From: Methanocalculus sp.
GTDB lineage: Archaea; Halobacteriota; Methanomicrobia; Methanomicrobiales; Methanocorpusculaceae
Direction: 5' to 3'
Length of the DNA stretch: 17,097 nucleotides
NCBI RefSeq assembly: GCF_030651615.1
Contig: NZ_JAUSCG010000086.1
Location: 1-17,097 of the forward strand
This document shows positions 7,606-14,130 of this stretch, in pieces (within the stretch, counting starts at the first letter, position 1; each line of letters opens with the position of its first letter). The translations under genes were made by a program, and so were the position numbers. A model generated the notes under the pieces. The model did not search any database, was not told where the DNA came from, and worked only from the letters and a program-made list of their open reading frames with translations.

Positions 7606-10407
7606 ATGGGGGAGATATCTGTGAATGAGGATACACTGAAGCTGGCCGAGAAAGATGTGGCTGCAGAATGGAAGAGGGCGTTTGAGTCTGATCCGTCCGG
7701 GAAGGAGAAATACTATATCACTGTGGCTTATCCCTATCCAAGTGGGGCAATGCATGTTGGCCACGGAAGAACATATATTGTGCCTGATGTCATTGCGCGG
7801 TTCTGGAGGATGCGCGGACGGCAGGTTCTCTATCCGATGGCATTTCATGTGACCGGATCCCCGGTCATCGGAATATCAAAGCGGATTGCACGAGGCGACG
7901 AAAAGACGCTAATACTCTATCGTGATCTCTATAAGGTGCCTCAGGCCGTTATCGATCAGTTTTCGGATCCCCTGGCAATCGTAGAGCATTTCTCAAATGA
8001 ATATGAGCGGGTGATGAGGCGGCTCGGCCTCTCAATCGACTGGAGGCGTAGGTTTACTACGATTATTCCACACTATTCAAAGTTTATCGAATGGCAGTAC
8101 AGCCACTTATATGGCCAGGGAAGGGTTGTAATCGGGGCTCATCCGGTGAAGTACTGTCCCCAGTGTGAGAACCCGGTTGGTGACCATGATCTCCTTGAGG
8201 GTGATAAGTCAGAGATCGTCCGGTTTATCTTCGTGAACTTTGAGGCGGACGGTTGTCTGATCCCCTGTGCAACTCTCAGACCTGAGACGATCTTTGGGGT
8301 TACGAACCTCTGGATCAACCCGGATATCTCTTATGTGAAGGCAGATGTTGACGGAGTCACATGGCTTGTTTCCAGAGAAGCAGCAGACAAACTCGCAATG
8401 CAGAAACATACAGTATCTATCATTGGTGAGATAGCGGGCTCAGAACTCGTTGGATCGATGGTATCTCATCCATTATGTGGAAGTGTACGGATTCTTCCTG
8501 CAGGTTTTGTCGATCCTGATATGGGATCAGGCATCGTGATGAGTGTCCCGGCACATGCTCCTTATGATTATATTGCTCTTCGTGACCTCCAGCAACAGGG
8601 GCAGTATACCGATATTGCACCCATCTCTCTCATCTCTGTTGAAGGGTATGGTGAGATCCCGGCGAAGGAAGCAGTTGAACGTGCAGGTATCCATGATCAA
8701 CTCGACCCGAAGATGGACGAAGTGACTCAGGAGGTTTATTCTGCCGAATTCTCCCGTGGAAAACTGAATGCACGATGTGGTGAGCATGAAGGAAAGCCGG
8801 TTCGTGTCGCGCGCGACGACCTTTCAGAGGTGATGGAGGAGAACTATGGTTCAATCCGCTTCTTTGACTTTGACAACAAACCGGTGATATGCCGCTGCGG
8901 TAGCCGTGCCTTTGTCAGAATCCTTGATGATCAATGGTTCCTCAACTACAGCGATCCTGTCTGGAAGCAGCAGGTGCATGATCAGATTGCTCAAATTTCG
9001 CTTGTACCTCCTGAGGTCAGAGCTGAATTTGACCGCACAGTTGACTGGCTGAAGGACTGGGCATGTACGAGACGCGTTGGGCTTGGCACAAGAGTGCCCT
9101 GGGATCCAAAATGGCTCTTTGAGCCGCTCTCCGACTCAACCGTCTATATGGCATATTATACGATCGCGCATCGCATCAGTGAAATCCCGGCCGAATCTCT
9201 CACTCCTGAGGTCTTTGATTATATCTTCCTTGGAAAAGGTGATCCTCAGGGAGTCGACCGATCGCTTCTGGATGGTCTCAGATCCGAGTTCCTGTATTGG
9301 TATCCCTATAATTACCGGTTCTCAGCAAAGGATCTCATATCCAATCACCTGACATTCCAGCTCTTCCACCACCGTGCGATATTCCCAGATGAACTCCAGC
9401 CAGAGGGAATGGTCGTCTTTGGGATGGGTCTTCTCAATGGAGCGAAGATGTCCTCAAGTAAAGGGAATGTCTTCCTCTTAGAAGATGCAGCAGAAGAGTT
9501 TGGTGCAGATACAGTCAGGATGTTTCTTGTCGGATCAGCCGAACCATGGCAGGACTTTGACTGGAGAAATGAGCTTGTATCATCAACAAAGAAGCAGATT
9601 GAGCGTTTCATCGGGTATGTAAATGAATCCGCAACAGCAACCGGAGTGACCGATGTCGATGCCTGGCTTGCATCACGCCTCCAGCGCCGTATTGCCCAGA
9701 CAACTGCATCTCTTGATCTCTTCCAGACCCGTCAGGCACTTCAGGAGGCCTACTTTGGCATTGAGTCTGATCTGAAATGGTACAGGAGACGTCTGCCTTC
9801 CGGATCTGCAGGAGGTTCCGTTCTCAGGGATGTGTCCACTGTCTGGGTAAGACTTCTTGCACCGATCATCCCCTTCGTCTGCGAGTCGCTCTGGCGTGAT
9901 CTTGGAAATGATGGGCTGGTCTCGTATGCAGAATGGCCAACTCCTGACAACTCCAGAATAGATCCCACAGTTGAGCTTGCAGAGGATCTTATCGCCCGGA
10001 CTGTTGAGGATATCGAGTCGATAACAAAGATCATCCCGATCACACCTGTGAAGATAACACTCTTCCTTGCCCCCTCATGGAAGTATGAGGTCTTCTCTAA
10101 GGTGGCGCAGGCAGCAGATCGTCATATGGTTACAAAAGAGCTGATGAAGGACGAATCAATGCGAAAGCGTGGGAAGGAAGCCGTTACTACGGTGACACAG
10201 GTTACAAAACTGATTCATGGTCTCCCTCCACAGCTTGTTACAGAAATCTGCCTGAATAATCCCGATGAGCGAATGATCTTCTCTTCAGCACTCTCGTTCC
10301 TTGAACAGGAGTTTAAGGTGGTATTTGAGATTTTATCGGCAGAAGAGAGCGATCATGCAAAAGCGGGGATGGCCCTCCCCTTCAAACCGGCTATTGTGAT
10401 AGAATAA
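7606..10407 (+). CDS. leuS: Leucyl-tRNA synthetase, archaeal type
   Basis: A 933-residue class I aminoacyl-tRNA synthetase that charges tRNA-Leu. The first signature HVGH of the HIGH motif lies at 50-53 within PYPSGAMHVGHGRTY, and the second, KMSSS, at 614-618. A zinc-knuckle-like CPQCENPVGDHD (about 184-195) leads into the CP1 editing insertion (ATLRPETIFGVTNLWINP). A CRCG element follows near 430. Length and domain order fit the archaeal/eukaryal LeuRS group. It is the last gene of the plus-strand cluster, 11 bases after the PIN-ATPase-KH gene, and ends in a T8 tract. The start is ambiguous. ATG 7606 has only a weak GGG ahead. An in-frame GTG at 7621 has GGGGGAGAT four bases before it and would shorten the protein by five residues. 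Confidence 0.97.
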   Translation: MGEISVNEDTLKLAEKDVAAEWKRAFESDPSGKEKYYITVAYPYPSGAMHVGHGRTYIVPDVIARFWRMRGRQVLYPMAFHVTGSPVIGISKRIARGDEKTLILYRDLYKVPQAVIDQFSDPLAIVEHFSNEYERVMRRLGLSIDWRRRFTTIIPHYSKFIEWQYSHLYGQGRVVIGAHPVKYCPQCENPVGDHDLLEGDKSEIVRFIFVNFEADGCLIPCATLRPETIFGVTNLWINPDISYVKADVDGVTWLVSREAADKLAMQKHTVSIIGEIAGSELVGSMVSHPLCGSVRILPAGFVDPDMGSGIVMSVPAHAPYDYIALRDLQQQGQYTDIAPISLISVEGYGEIPAKEAVERAGIHDQLDPKMDEVTQEVYSAEFSRGKLNARCGEHEGKPVRVARDDLSEVMEENYGSIRFFDFDNKPVICRCGSRAFVRILDDQWFLNYSDPVWKQQVHDQIAQISLVPPEVRAEFDRTVDWLKDWACTRRVGLGTRVPWDPKWLFEPLSDSTVYMAYYTIAHRISEIPAESLTPEVFDYIFLGKGDPQGVDRSLLDGLRSEFLYWYPYNYRFSAKDLISNHLTFQLFHHRAIFPDELQPEGMVVFGMGLLNGAKMSSSKGNVFLLEDAAEEFGADTVRMFLVGSAEPWQDFDWRNELVSSTKKQIERFIGYVNESATATGVTDVDAWLASRLQRRIAQTTASLDLFQTRQALQEAYFGIESDLKWYRRRLPSGSAGGSVLRDVSTVWVRLLAPIIPFVCESLWRDLGNDGLVSYAEWPTPDNSRIDPTVELAEDLIARTVEDIESITKIIPITPVKITLFLAPSWKYEVFSKVAQAADRHMVTKELMKDESMRKRGKEAVTTVTQVTKLIHGLPPQLVTEICLNNPDERMIFSSALSFLEQEFKVVFEILSAEESDHAKAGMALPFKPAIVIE

Positions 10408-10410
10408 TCC

Positions 10411-10418
10411 TTTTTTTT
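10411..10418 (+). terminator. T8 terminator of the peptidase-hisI-PIN/KH-leuS cluster
   Basis: Eight consecutive T start 4 bases after the leuS TAA, followed by ATTCTTCTTTT. U-rich tracts without a required hairpin end transcription in euryarchaea. The tract overlaps the stop codon of the convergent small gene by two bases. Confidence 0.7.
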
Positions 10419-10731
10419 ATTCTTCTTTTGGTTTTGCCCGTTTCACCCGCTCCTTCGTTGAAAAGCCAGTGAGCAGATCGAGGTATGATCTGAACTTCCG
10501 ATTGGTATCGAGGATCACCTCATCACTTGCTGTAATATCAGATTCGGTATCGACAAATACCGTCTTATTATTCTCACCCGCCCAGACCTCAAGCCGCTTG
10601 ATCGCTCCGAATGCGATGATGTGGTGTCCATCCTTCTGATTGGGTTCAACTCCGAAGATCTCCCTGAGGCTATGGCTCATCCGCTCTTCCAGATCTTTGG
10701 TCTGGCCTCTCTTGACTGGGTATTCCTGCAT
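10417..10731 (-). CDS. Small conserved archaeal protein, DUF5611-like
   Basis: A 104-residue soluble protein of unknown function. It is highly charged, with a central strand pattern (IIAFGAIKRLEVWAG, KTVFVDTESD) and a basic C-terminus (TKERVKRAKPKEE). I think it belongs to DUF5611, a small family known from methanogenic euryarchaea, but I recall the family only loosely. It is convergent with leuS, 9 bases apart, and divergent from the PAC2 gene, 14 bases apart, so it is probably transcribed alone. The minus-strand sequence TTACATATAC (about 10752-10761) is a TATA-like box whose centre is 24-26 bases before the ATG. With no Shine-Dalgarno site present, this again suggests a leaderless mRNA. 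The box lies within the first codons of the divergent gene. Confidence 0.8.
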   Translation of the reverse strand: MQEYPVKRGQTKDLEERMSHSLREIFGVEPNQKDGHHIIAFGAIKRLEVWAGENNKTVFVDTESDITASDEVILDTNRKFRSYLDLLTGFSTKERVKRAKPKEE

Positions 10732-10745
10732 AGCATTATTGTAGG

Positions 10746-11495
10746 ATGGGCGTATATGTAATTTTAATGTCCAGGGATACAGGTGATTTGAAGATTATCT
10801 CAAGCGATCTCAAAGGCAAGGGATCGGTTGTAATGATGGGATTTCCAGGTTCTGGCCTTGTCGGAAGTATTGCGCTCCAATACCTTGTTGACCAGATGGA
10901 TTTTGACCACATCGGGGATGTTACCAGCCGTTATTTCCCCCCAATGTCGATGATGCAGAAGGGTGTTGTGAATGCGGCTGTCAGGATCTATGAGAAGGAT
11001 GGGTATGCGGCTTTTGTTGCCGATATTCCAATTCATCCAACAATCTGTTATGAGGTGGCAAACGGCATCCTCGACTGGCTGGCCGATTATGATGTCAAAG
11101 AAATCGTCACTATTGCCGGGATAATTACAAATGAAACCGAAAAAAGGGTTTTTGGTGTTGCGAGTGATGAAGGGGCCATTGAAAAGATAGCCGATCATAC
11201 GATCATCCTCCCGATGGGGAGCATCTCAGGGATTGCATCAAGCCTTCTGACCGAGTGTAAACTACGAAAAATACCTTGTATTGGTCTTCTCGGTGAGACG
11301 GTCAACAATCCCGATCCCCGGGCTGCAGTCTCGGCGATCGAGGTGTTGAATCAGCTGTATTCACTGAACCTTGATACCGCACCACTTCTCGAACAGGCTG
11401 AAGAGATCGAGGCGACGATGCAGCGCCTTGCTGAGGAAGTACAGAGTTCGGATGCCCCTCAGCAGAAGAAGGAAAACCTTCCGATGTACGGGTGA
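10746..11495 (+). CDS. PAC2-family protein (proteasome assembly chaperone-like)
   Basis: A 249-residue soluble protein of the archaeal PAC2 (COG2047) family. The signature GFPGSGLVGSIALQYLVDQ (residues 33-51) is clear. It is followed by a Rossmann-like pattern with FVADIPIHP, IVTIAGI and IPCIGLLGET, and an acidic, probably helical tail (about 215-240). In eukaryotes PAC2 helps assemble the 20S proteasome alpha ring. The archaeal relatives are named by homology and their role is less certain. The frame starts at ATG 10746, but an ATG at 10767 (MSRDTGDLK) is also possible, and the region between carries the divergent TATA-like box. Its stop lies 8 bases before the next start, and that gene's Shine-Dalgarno site overlaps its end, so the two are probably an operon. 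Confidence 0.88.
   Translation: MGVYVILMSRDTGDLKIISSDLKGKGSVVMMGFPGSGLVGSIALQYLVDQMDFDHIGDVTSRYFPPMSMMQKGVVNAAVRIYEKDGYAAFVADIPIHPTICYEVANGILDWLADYDVKEIVTIAGIITNETEKRVFGVASDEGAIEKIADHTIILPMGSISGIASSLLTECKLRKIPCIGLLGETVNNPDPRAAVSAIEVLNQLYSLNLDTAPLLEQAEEIEATMQRLAEEVQSSDAPQQKKENLPMYG
10752..10761 (-). promoter_or_regulatory. TATA-like box of the DUF5611-like gene
   Basis: TTACATATAC on the minus strand lies about 25 bases upstream of the ATG at 10731, fitting a leaderless start. It is embedded in the 5' coding end of the divergent PAC2 gene if that gene starts at 10746. This either restricts both sequences or argues that the PAC2 protein starts at the ATG at 10767. Confidence 0.45.
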
Positions 11496-11503
11496 TCACC
11501 ATG

Positions 11504-11893
11504 ATGGTTGCAGCATTAACGGGGATATCCTCCCATGTCATCTCAGATCTCAAACTCGGAAAGCCACGGACGATAGAACTCCAGAGCGCCCATAATGTCA
11601 TCACCCTCTCAGAAGTAAATCCGGGAGATCACATCTTCCTGACGGCAATTGCACCGGAAGATATCTCTGCAGGAGATTCAGGGATCATCCTTGAAGTGCA
11701 GATGGTCTCCATCTCAATGAAACGGATGGTTGAATATTCTCATGCATCTTTCTTTGAGGAGCGTGAACGCACCTCTGCACGCGTACAGCTGAAATACTGC
11801 GGCACATCGATTATAAAAGAGGTGGGGGACAAGGCATGCTGTAAGGCAACACGTCTTGATGTCGTAAAGTGTACATGTTTCCATGCAGTCTGA
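11504..11893 (+). CDS. Small conserved archaeal protein, probably DUF473 family
   Basis: A protein of about 129 residues with unknown function. It begins MVAALTGISSHVISDL and has the patterns TIELQSAHNVITL and GDHIFLTAIAPEDISAGDSG, which I associate with the archaeal DUF473 family. This is a recollection, not a search result. The last 35 residues carry five cysteines (YCG, ACCKA, KCTCFH), unusual for so short a stretch and compatible with metal binding. The open frame begins at a GTG at 11492 that overlaps the upstream stop. I choose the ATG at 11504 because GGTGAT (11491-11496) lies 7 bases before it. The ATG at 11501 is nearly as good. Translational coupling to the PAC2 gene is likely, and a T6 tract follows the stop. 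Confidence 0.8.
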   Translation: MVAALTGISSHVISDLKLGKPRTIELQSAHNVITLSEVNPGDHIFLTAIAPEDISAGDSGIILEVQMVSISMKRMVEYSHASFFEERERTSARVQLKYCGTSIIKEVGDKACCKATRLDVVKCTCFHAV

Positions 11894-11901
11894 TTTTAAC
11901 A

Positions 11902-12471
11902 CTATTTTTTAAACTTATTTATGCAGAATCCGACATTCTCTCCAAATCGCCGGATAGTCCCGAGCCCTTCGCCATCATTCTGAACTTCGCCGGGAGCTCC
12001 CCCAAAGAGCATATTCCAGTAGGTTGATCCGCAGACGATCATATCATTGATCAGATAGAACATCAGAAGTTCCTGGATCGTTGCGGTATGACCCCCTCTC
12101 CGGGCAACCGCAATTGGACCTCCTACCTTACGCGATAGAAACTGGTCCGTTCCACGTGAGACCATACCGATCCTCTGGAGGGCCGACATCAGATCTCCGC
12201 GAGCAGTGCCGAAGTAGACCGGAGTGGCGACAATAAGGCCGTCTGCGGCTCTGATCTCATCGATGATCTCGTTTAGACCATCATCAATTGAGCATCTTCC
12301 GGTCTTCTTACATGAATAACAGGCTATACATGAGGCTATCTGCTTTCCACGAAGGCTGATTATCTGCGTTTCTACATTCTCTCTTTCGATCGCTTTGCTA
12401 CACTCTTCAAGTGCCTGTTCTGTATTTCCCCCGGCTCGGGGGCTTGAATTGATCAGAACTACTCGTGCCAT
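11902..12471 (-). CDS. Iron-sulfur flavoprotein (Isf) family, NADPH-dependent FMN reductase fold
   Basis: A 189-residue soluble redox protein. The N-terminal flavodoxin-like fold shows the FMN phosphate loop SSPRAGGN (9-16). The compact motif C48-x2-C51-x2-C54-x5-C60 (CIACYSCKKTGRC) matches the 4Fe-4S motif of Methanosarcina Isf, and PVYFG (84-88) fits the second flavin loop. Length is nearly that of the characterised Isf (about 190). Isf proteins carry electrons from ferredoxin and have been linked to oxygen or peroxide defence in methanogens. The true acceptor here is unknown. Start MARVVLINSSPR is natural; the Shine-Dalgarno site is weak (AAGAGAT). It lies 44 bases after the flavin reductase-like gene on the same strand, with a T6 tract between them, so co-transcription may be partial. 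Confidence 0.9.
   Translation of the reverse strand: MARVVLINSSPRAGGNTEQALEECSKAIERENVETQIISLRGKQIASCIACYSCKKTGRCSIDDGLNEIIDEIRAADGLIVATPVYFGTARGDLMSALQRIGMVSRGTDQFLSRKVGGPIAVARRGGHTATIQELLMFYLINDMIVCGSTYWNMLFGGAPGEVQNDGEGLGTIRRFGENVGFCINKFKK
11905..11910 (+). terminator. T-tract after the PAC2 - DUF473-like pair
   Basis: TTTT directly after the TGA and TTTTTT at 11905-11910 form a likely U-tract terminator for the plus-strand pair. It lies within the last codons of the convergent flavoprotein gene. Confidence 0.5.
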
Positions 12472-12501
12472 GGTTATCTCTTCAGATTATATCCGGATCG
12501 T

Positions 12502-12507
12502 AAAAAA
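12502..12507 (-). terminator. T6 tract between the flavin reductase-like and Isf genes
   Basis: On the minus strand TTTTTT lies 8 bases after the flavin reductase TAA. It may end that transcript, fully or partly, before the Isf gene. A TATAAT-like stretch at about 12486-12492 is too close to the Isf ATG to serve as its TATA box. Confidence 0.4.
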
Positions 12508-12515
12508 GTGTTTTG

Positions 12516-13088
12516 TTACGGTTTTTTATAGTCACGCCCGATCTGCCAGGCCTTCCCGATATATGATCCTAGGCTGAAGTACCGGTTATCATGCATCGAA
12601 AAGCAGATCGGATTAATTTTTTCTATGTCCGGGAGATTATTGGTGAGATACTCGTCTCTTGAGTAGGCCTCAACGATCTCACCGATGAATATCTCATTTG
12701 TCCCATCAAAGTCGAGGATCTGCCTGACTGTGCACTCCAGATTGAGCGGACACTCTTCTATCATCGGTGCAGTCTTTGTCCTCCCATAAAATGAGGTAAA
12801 GAGTCCGTTCTTATCAATACGCCTGCCTGATACGATTCCACAGTAGTCCGTAACCTCCACCATCTCAGCAGATGGAATATTGACTGAGAAGCTCATGTTC
12901 TGTTTGATACCAATGTTGGTATAGTGAGGTTTCCCAAGGGCAATTGAGATCATCGGTGGGACCGCATGAATGATCCCGCAGTATGCAACCGTGAGGTAGT
13001 TTGGTTCTCCTTCAACATCCGCTCCGACGAGGACTGTTGGCATCGGATAGAGGAATGTCTTTGCTCCGATTGGTATCTTTTCTGTCAT
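12516..13088 (-). CDS. Flavin reductase-like FMN-binding split-barrel protein
   Basis: A 190-residue soluble protein of the flavin reductase/flavoredoxin family, expected to bind FMN and pass electrons between a nucleotide or iron-sulfur donor and a partner. Family-like features are the start KIPIGAKTFLYPMPTVLVGAD, the flavin-site region YLTVAYCGIIHAVPPMISIALG, FSVNIPS, and the late IFIGEIVEAY strand. The open frame begins at a TTG at 13112. The ATG at 13088 is better, having AGGA five bases ahead and a TATA-like box about 39 bases upstream. Adjacent to the Isf gene, it may form a small electron-transfer pair with it. A family of this kind can also reduce other substrates, so no exact reaction is assigned. 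Confidence 0.88.
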   Translation of the reverse strand: MTEKIPIGAKTFLYPMPTVLVGADVEGEPNYLTVAYCGIIHAVPPMISIALGKPHYTNIGIKQNMSFSVNIPSAEMVEVTDYCGIVSGRRIDKNGLFTSFYGRTKTAPMIEECPLNLECTVRQILDFDGTNEIFIGEIVEAYSRDEYLTNNLPDIEKINPICFSMHDNRYFSLGSYIGKAWQIGRDYKKP

Positions 13089-13122
13089 AGTATTCCTGTA
13101 ACGTCGTATCAAAGGTATCTGA

Positions 13123-13130
13123 TACTATAA
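13123..13130 (-). promoter_or_regulatory. TATA-like box of the flavin reductase-like gene
   Basis: TTATAGTA on the minus strand is centred about 27 bases before 13100. Transcription from there would leave a leader of about 12 bases that just includes the AGGA ribosome-binding site at 13094-13097. Confidence 0.45.
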
Positions 13131-13153
13131 TGATGCCGATCTGCAATCCGGGT

Positions 13154-13159
13154 AAAAAA
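13154..13159 (-). terminator. T6 terminator of the DUF2193 - DUF2180 - aqpM unit
   Basis: On the minus strand TTTTTT begins 3 bases after the aqpM TAA, followed by ACCC. It separates the aqpM unit from the flavin reductase-like gene, which has its own TATA-like box just downstream. Confidence 0.6.
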
Positions 13160-13162
13160 GAG

Positions 13163-13900
13163 TTATTCTGAATTGAGCCAGTCATAGAGGAATACTGCGA
13201 TGAGTGCACCTGCGATTGGTCCGATGATATAAATTGGGAAGAACTCCCAGAGGTTCGATCCGCCAAGGAGGGTATTTCCCAGATATGGTCCGAATGTCCG
13301 TGCCGGATTGAGTGATGAGCCGGCGATGTTTCCGGTTGTTGTGATGACCCCGGCAACGGTCAGACCAATTATCAGACCTGCAAACCCCTCAGGAGCTCGT
13401 TTGTCAACTGCGACCCCCATAATAACGAGCATCAGGAGGAATGTACCGATCGCCTCGACAAGGATTGCTTCTGTATAGGATATGCCATGGAATGGAGCGG
13501 TCGCACCGAGTCCCCCGATGAGGACTGCCTCAGGTCCTGTGCAGGCGAAGAAGAGTATACTGGCGAGCGAGGCGCCGATCAGCTGTGCGATGATATATGG
13601 TGCAACCTCGCCTGTTGGGAACCGCTTCGATGCCCAGAGAGCAATCGTCACTGCGGGATTAATATGAGCACCCGAGATCCGCCCGAGTGCATAGATAGCA
13701 CCGGCAATAGCAATACCAAAGGCCAGACCAATGGCAAGCCAGTCAGCAAGCCCTCCGAAATATCCTATCCCGATGTTAAATTCTGTTTGTGTCTCTACCC
13801 CTGAAGCGAGCATCAGGGTTATAGCTGCTGCTCCTGCTCCAAAGAAGACGAGGAGGAATGTTCCGATAATCTCAGCAACACATCGTTTCAGAAGTGACAT
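13163..13900 (-). CDS. aqpM: Aquaporin of the archaeal AqpM type
   Basis: A 245-residue six-helix channel for water and probably glycerol or small gases in the cell membrane. Both NPA half-helix motifs are present (HINPAVT at 79-85, SLNPART at 196-202). The sequence follows that of Methanothermobacter AqpM (246 residues) from end to end. The AqpM selectivity-filter set is kept: F61, I186, S195 and R201, corresponding to F62, I187, S196 and R202. The isoleucine and serine place it between water-only and glycerol-passing channels. The start ATG has GAGGAGGT 3 bases ahead. The gene begins 9 bases after the DUF2180 stop and is probably the last of a three-gene operon led by DUF2193. A T6 tract follows. 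Confidence 0.96.
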   Translation of the reverse strand: MSLLKRCVAEIIGTFLLVFFGAGAAAITLMLASGVETQTEFNIGIGYFGGLADWLAIGLAFGIAIAGAIYALGRISGAHINPAVTIALWASKRFPTGEVAPYIIAQLIGASLASILFFACTGPEAVLIGGLGATAPFHGISYTEAILVEAIGTFLLMLVIMGVAVDKRAPEGFAGLIIGLTVAGVITTTGNIAGSSLNPARTFGPYLGNTLLGGSNLWEFFPIYIIGPIAGALIAVFLYDWLNSE

Positions 13901-13909
13901 GATACCTCC

Positions 13910-14116
13910 TCAGGAGTGGAATGCTTCGTAACAGGCAGGACAGAGGATCCTTGGGATGCTCTTCTTCAGTTTCCGGGCTGGGAAGGGATATCCTCCCTCC
14001 CAACTCTCGGTCTCCTCCCGCATCGCATGCTCCCTGCAGAGCCCCATCCCGCAGACGATACATATTGCGACTGCATCGCTGTCCTTTCCCTCTTCAGCGC
14101 AAATATAGCATTTCAT
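13910..14116 (-). CDS. DUF2180-like small zinc-binding protein
   Basis: A 68-residue soluble protein with three Cys-x2-Cys pairs (C3/C6, C19/C22, C59/C62) plus C27 and H30. The spacing resembles a B-box or cross-brace zinc finger and suggests two zinc sites. I recognise it as DUF2180, a small family found in methanogens, with unknown function. The open frame can be extended to a GTG at 14125. I prefer ATG 14116, because AAGGTG, which overlaps that GTG, is then a proper Shine-Dalgarno site 6 bases ahead. It lies 14 bases after the DUF2193 gene and 9 before aqpM, so it is very likely co-transcribed with both. It could be a regulator or an adaptor for protein contact; the sequence does not decide. 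Confidence 0.88.
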   Translation of the reverse strand: MKCYICAEEGKDSDAVAICIVCGMGLCREHAMREETESWEGGYPFPARKLKKSIPRILCPACYEAFHS

Positions 14117-14130
14117 GAGGAGCACCTTCT

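Noticed and set aside
10800..11198. Minus-strand open frame of 132 codons opposite the PAC2 gene
   Set aside because: No ribosome-binding site and atypical composition; the PAC2 signature GFPGSGLVG on the plus strand is clear.
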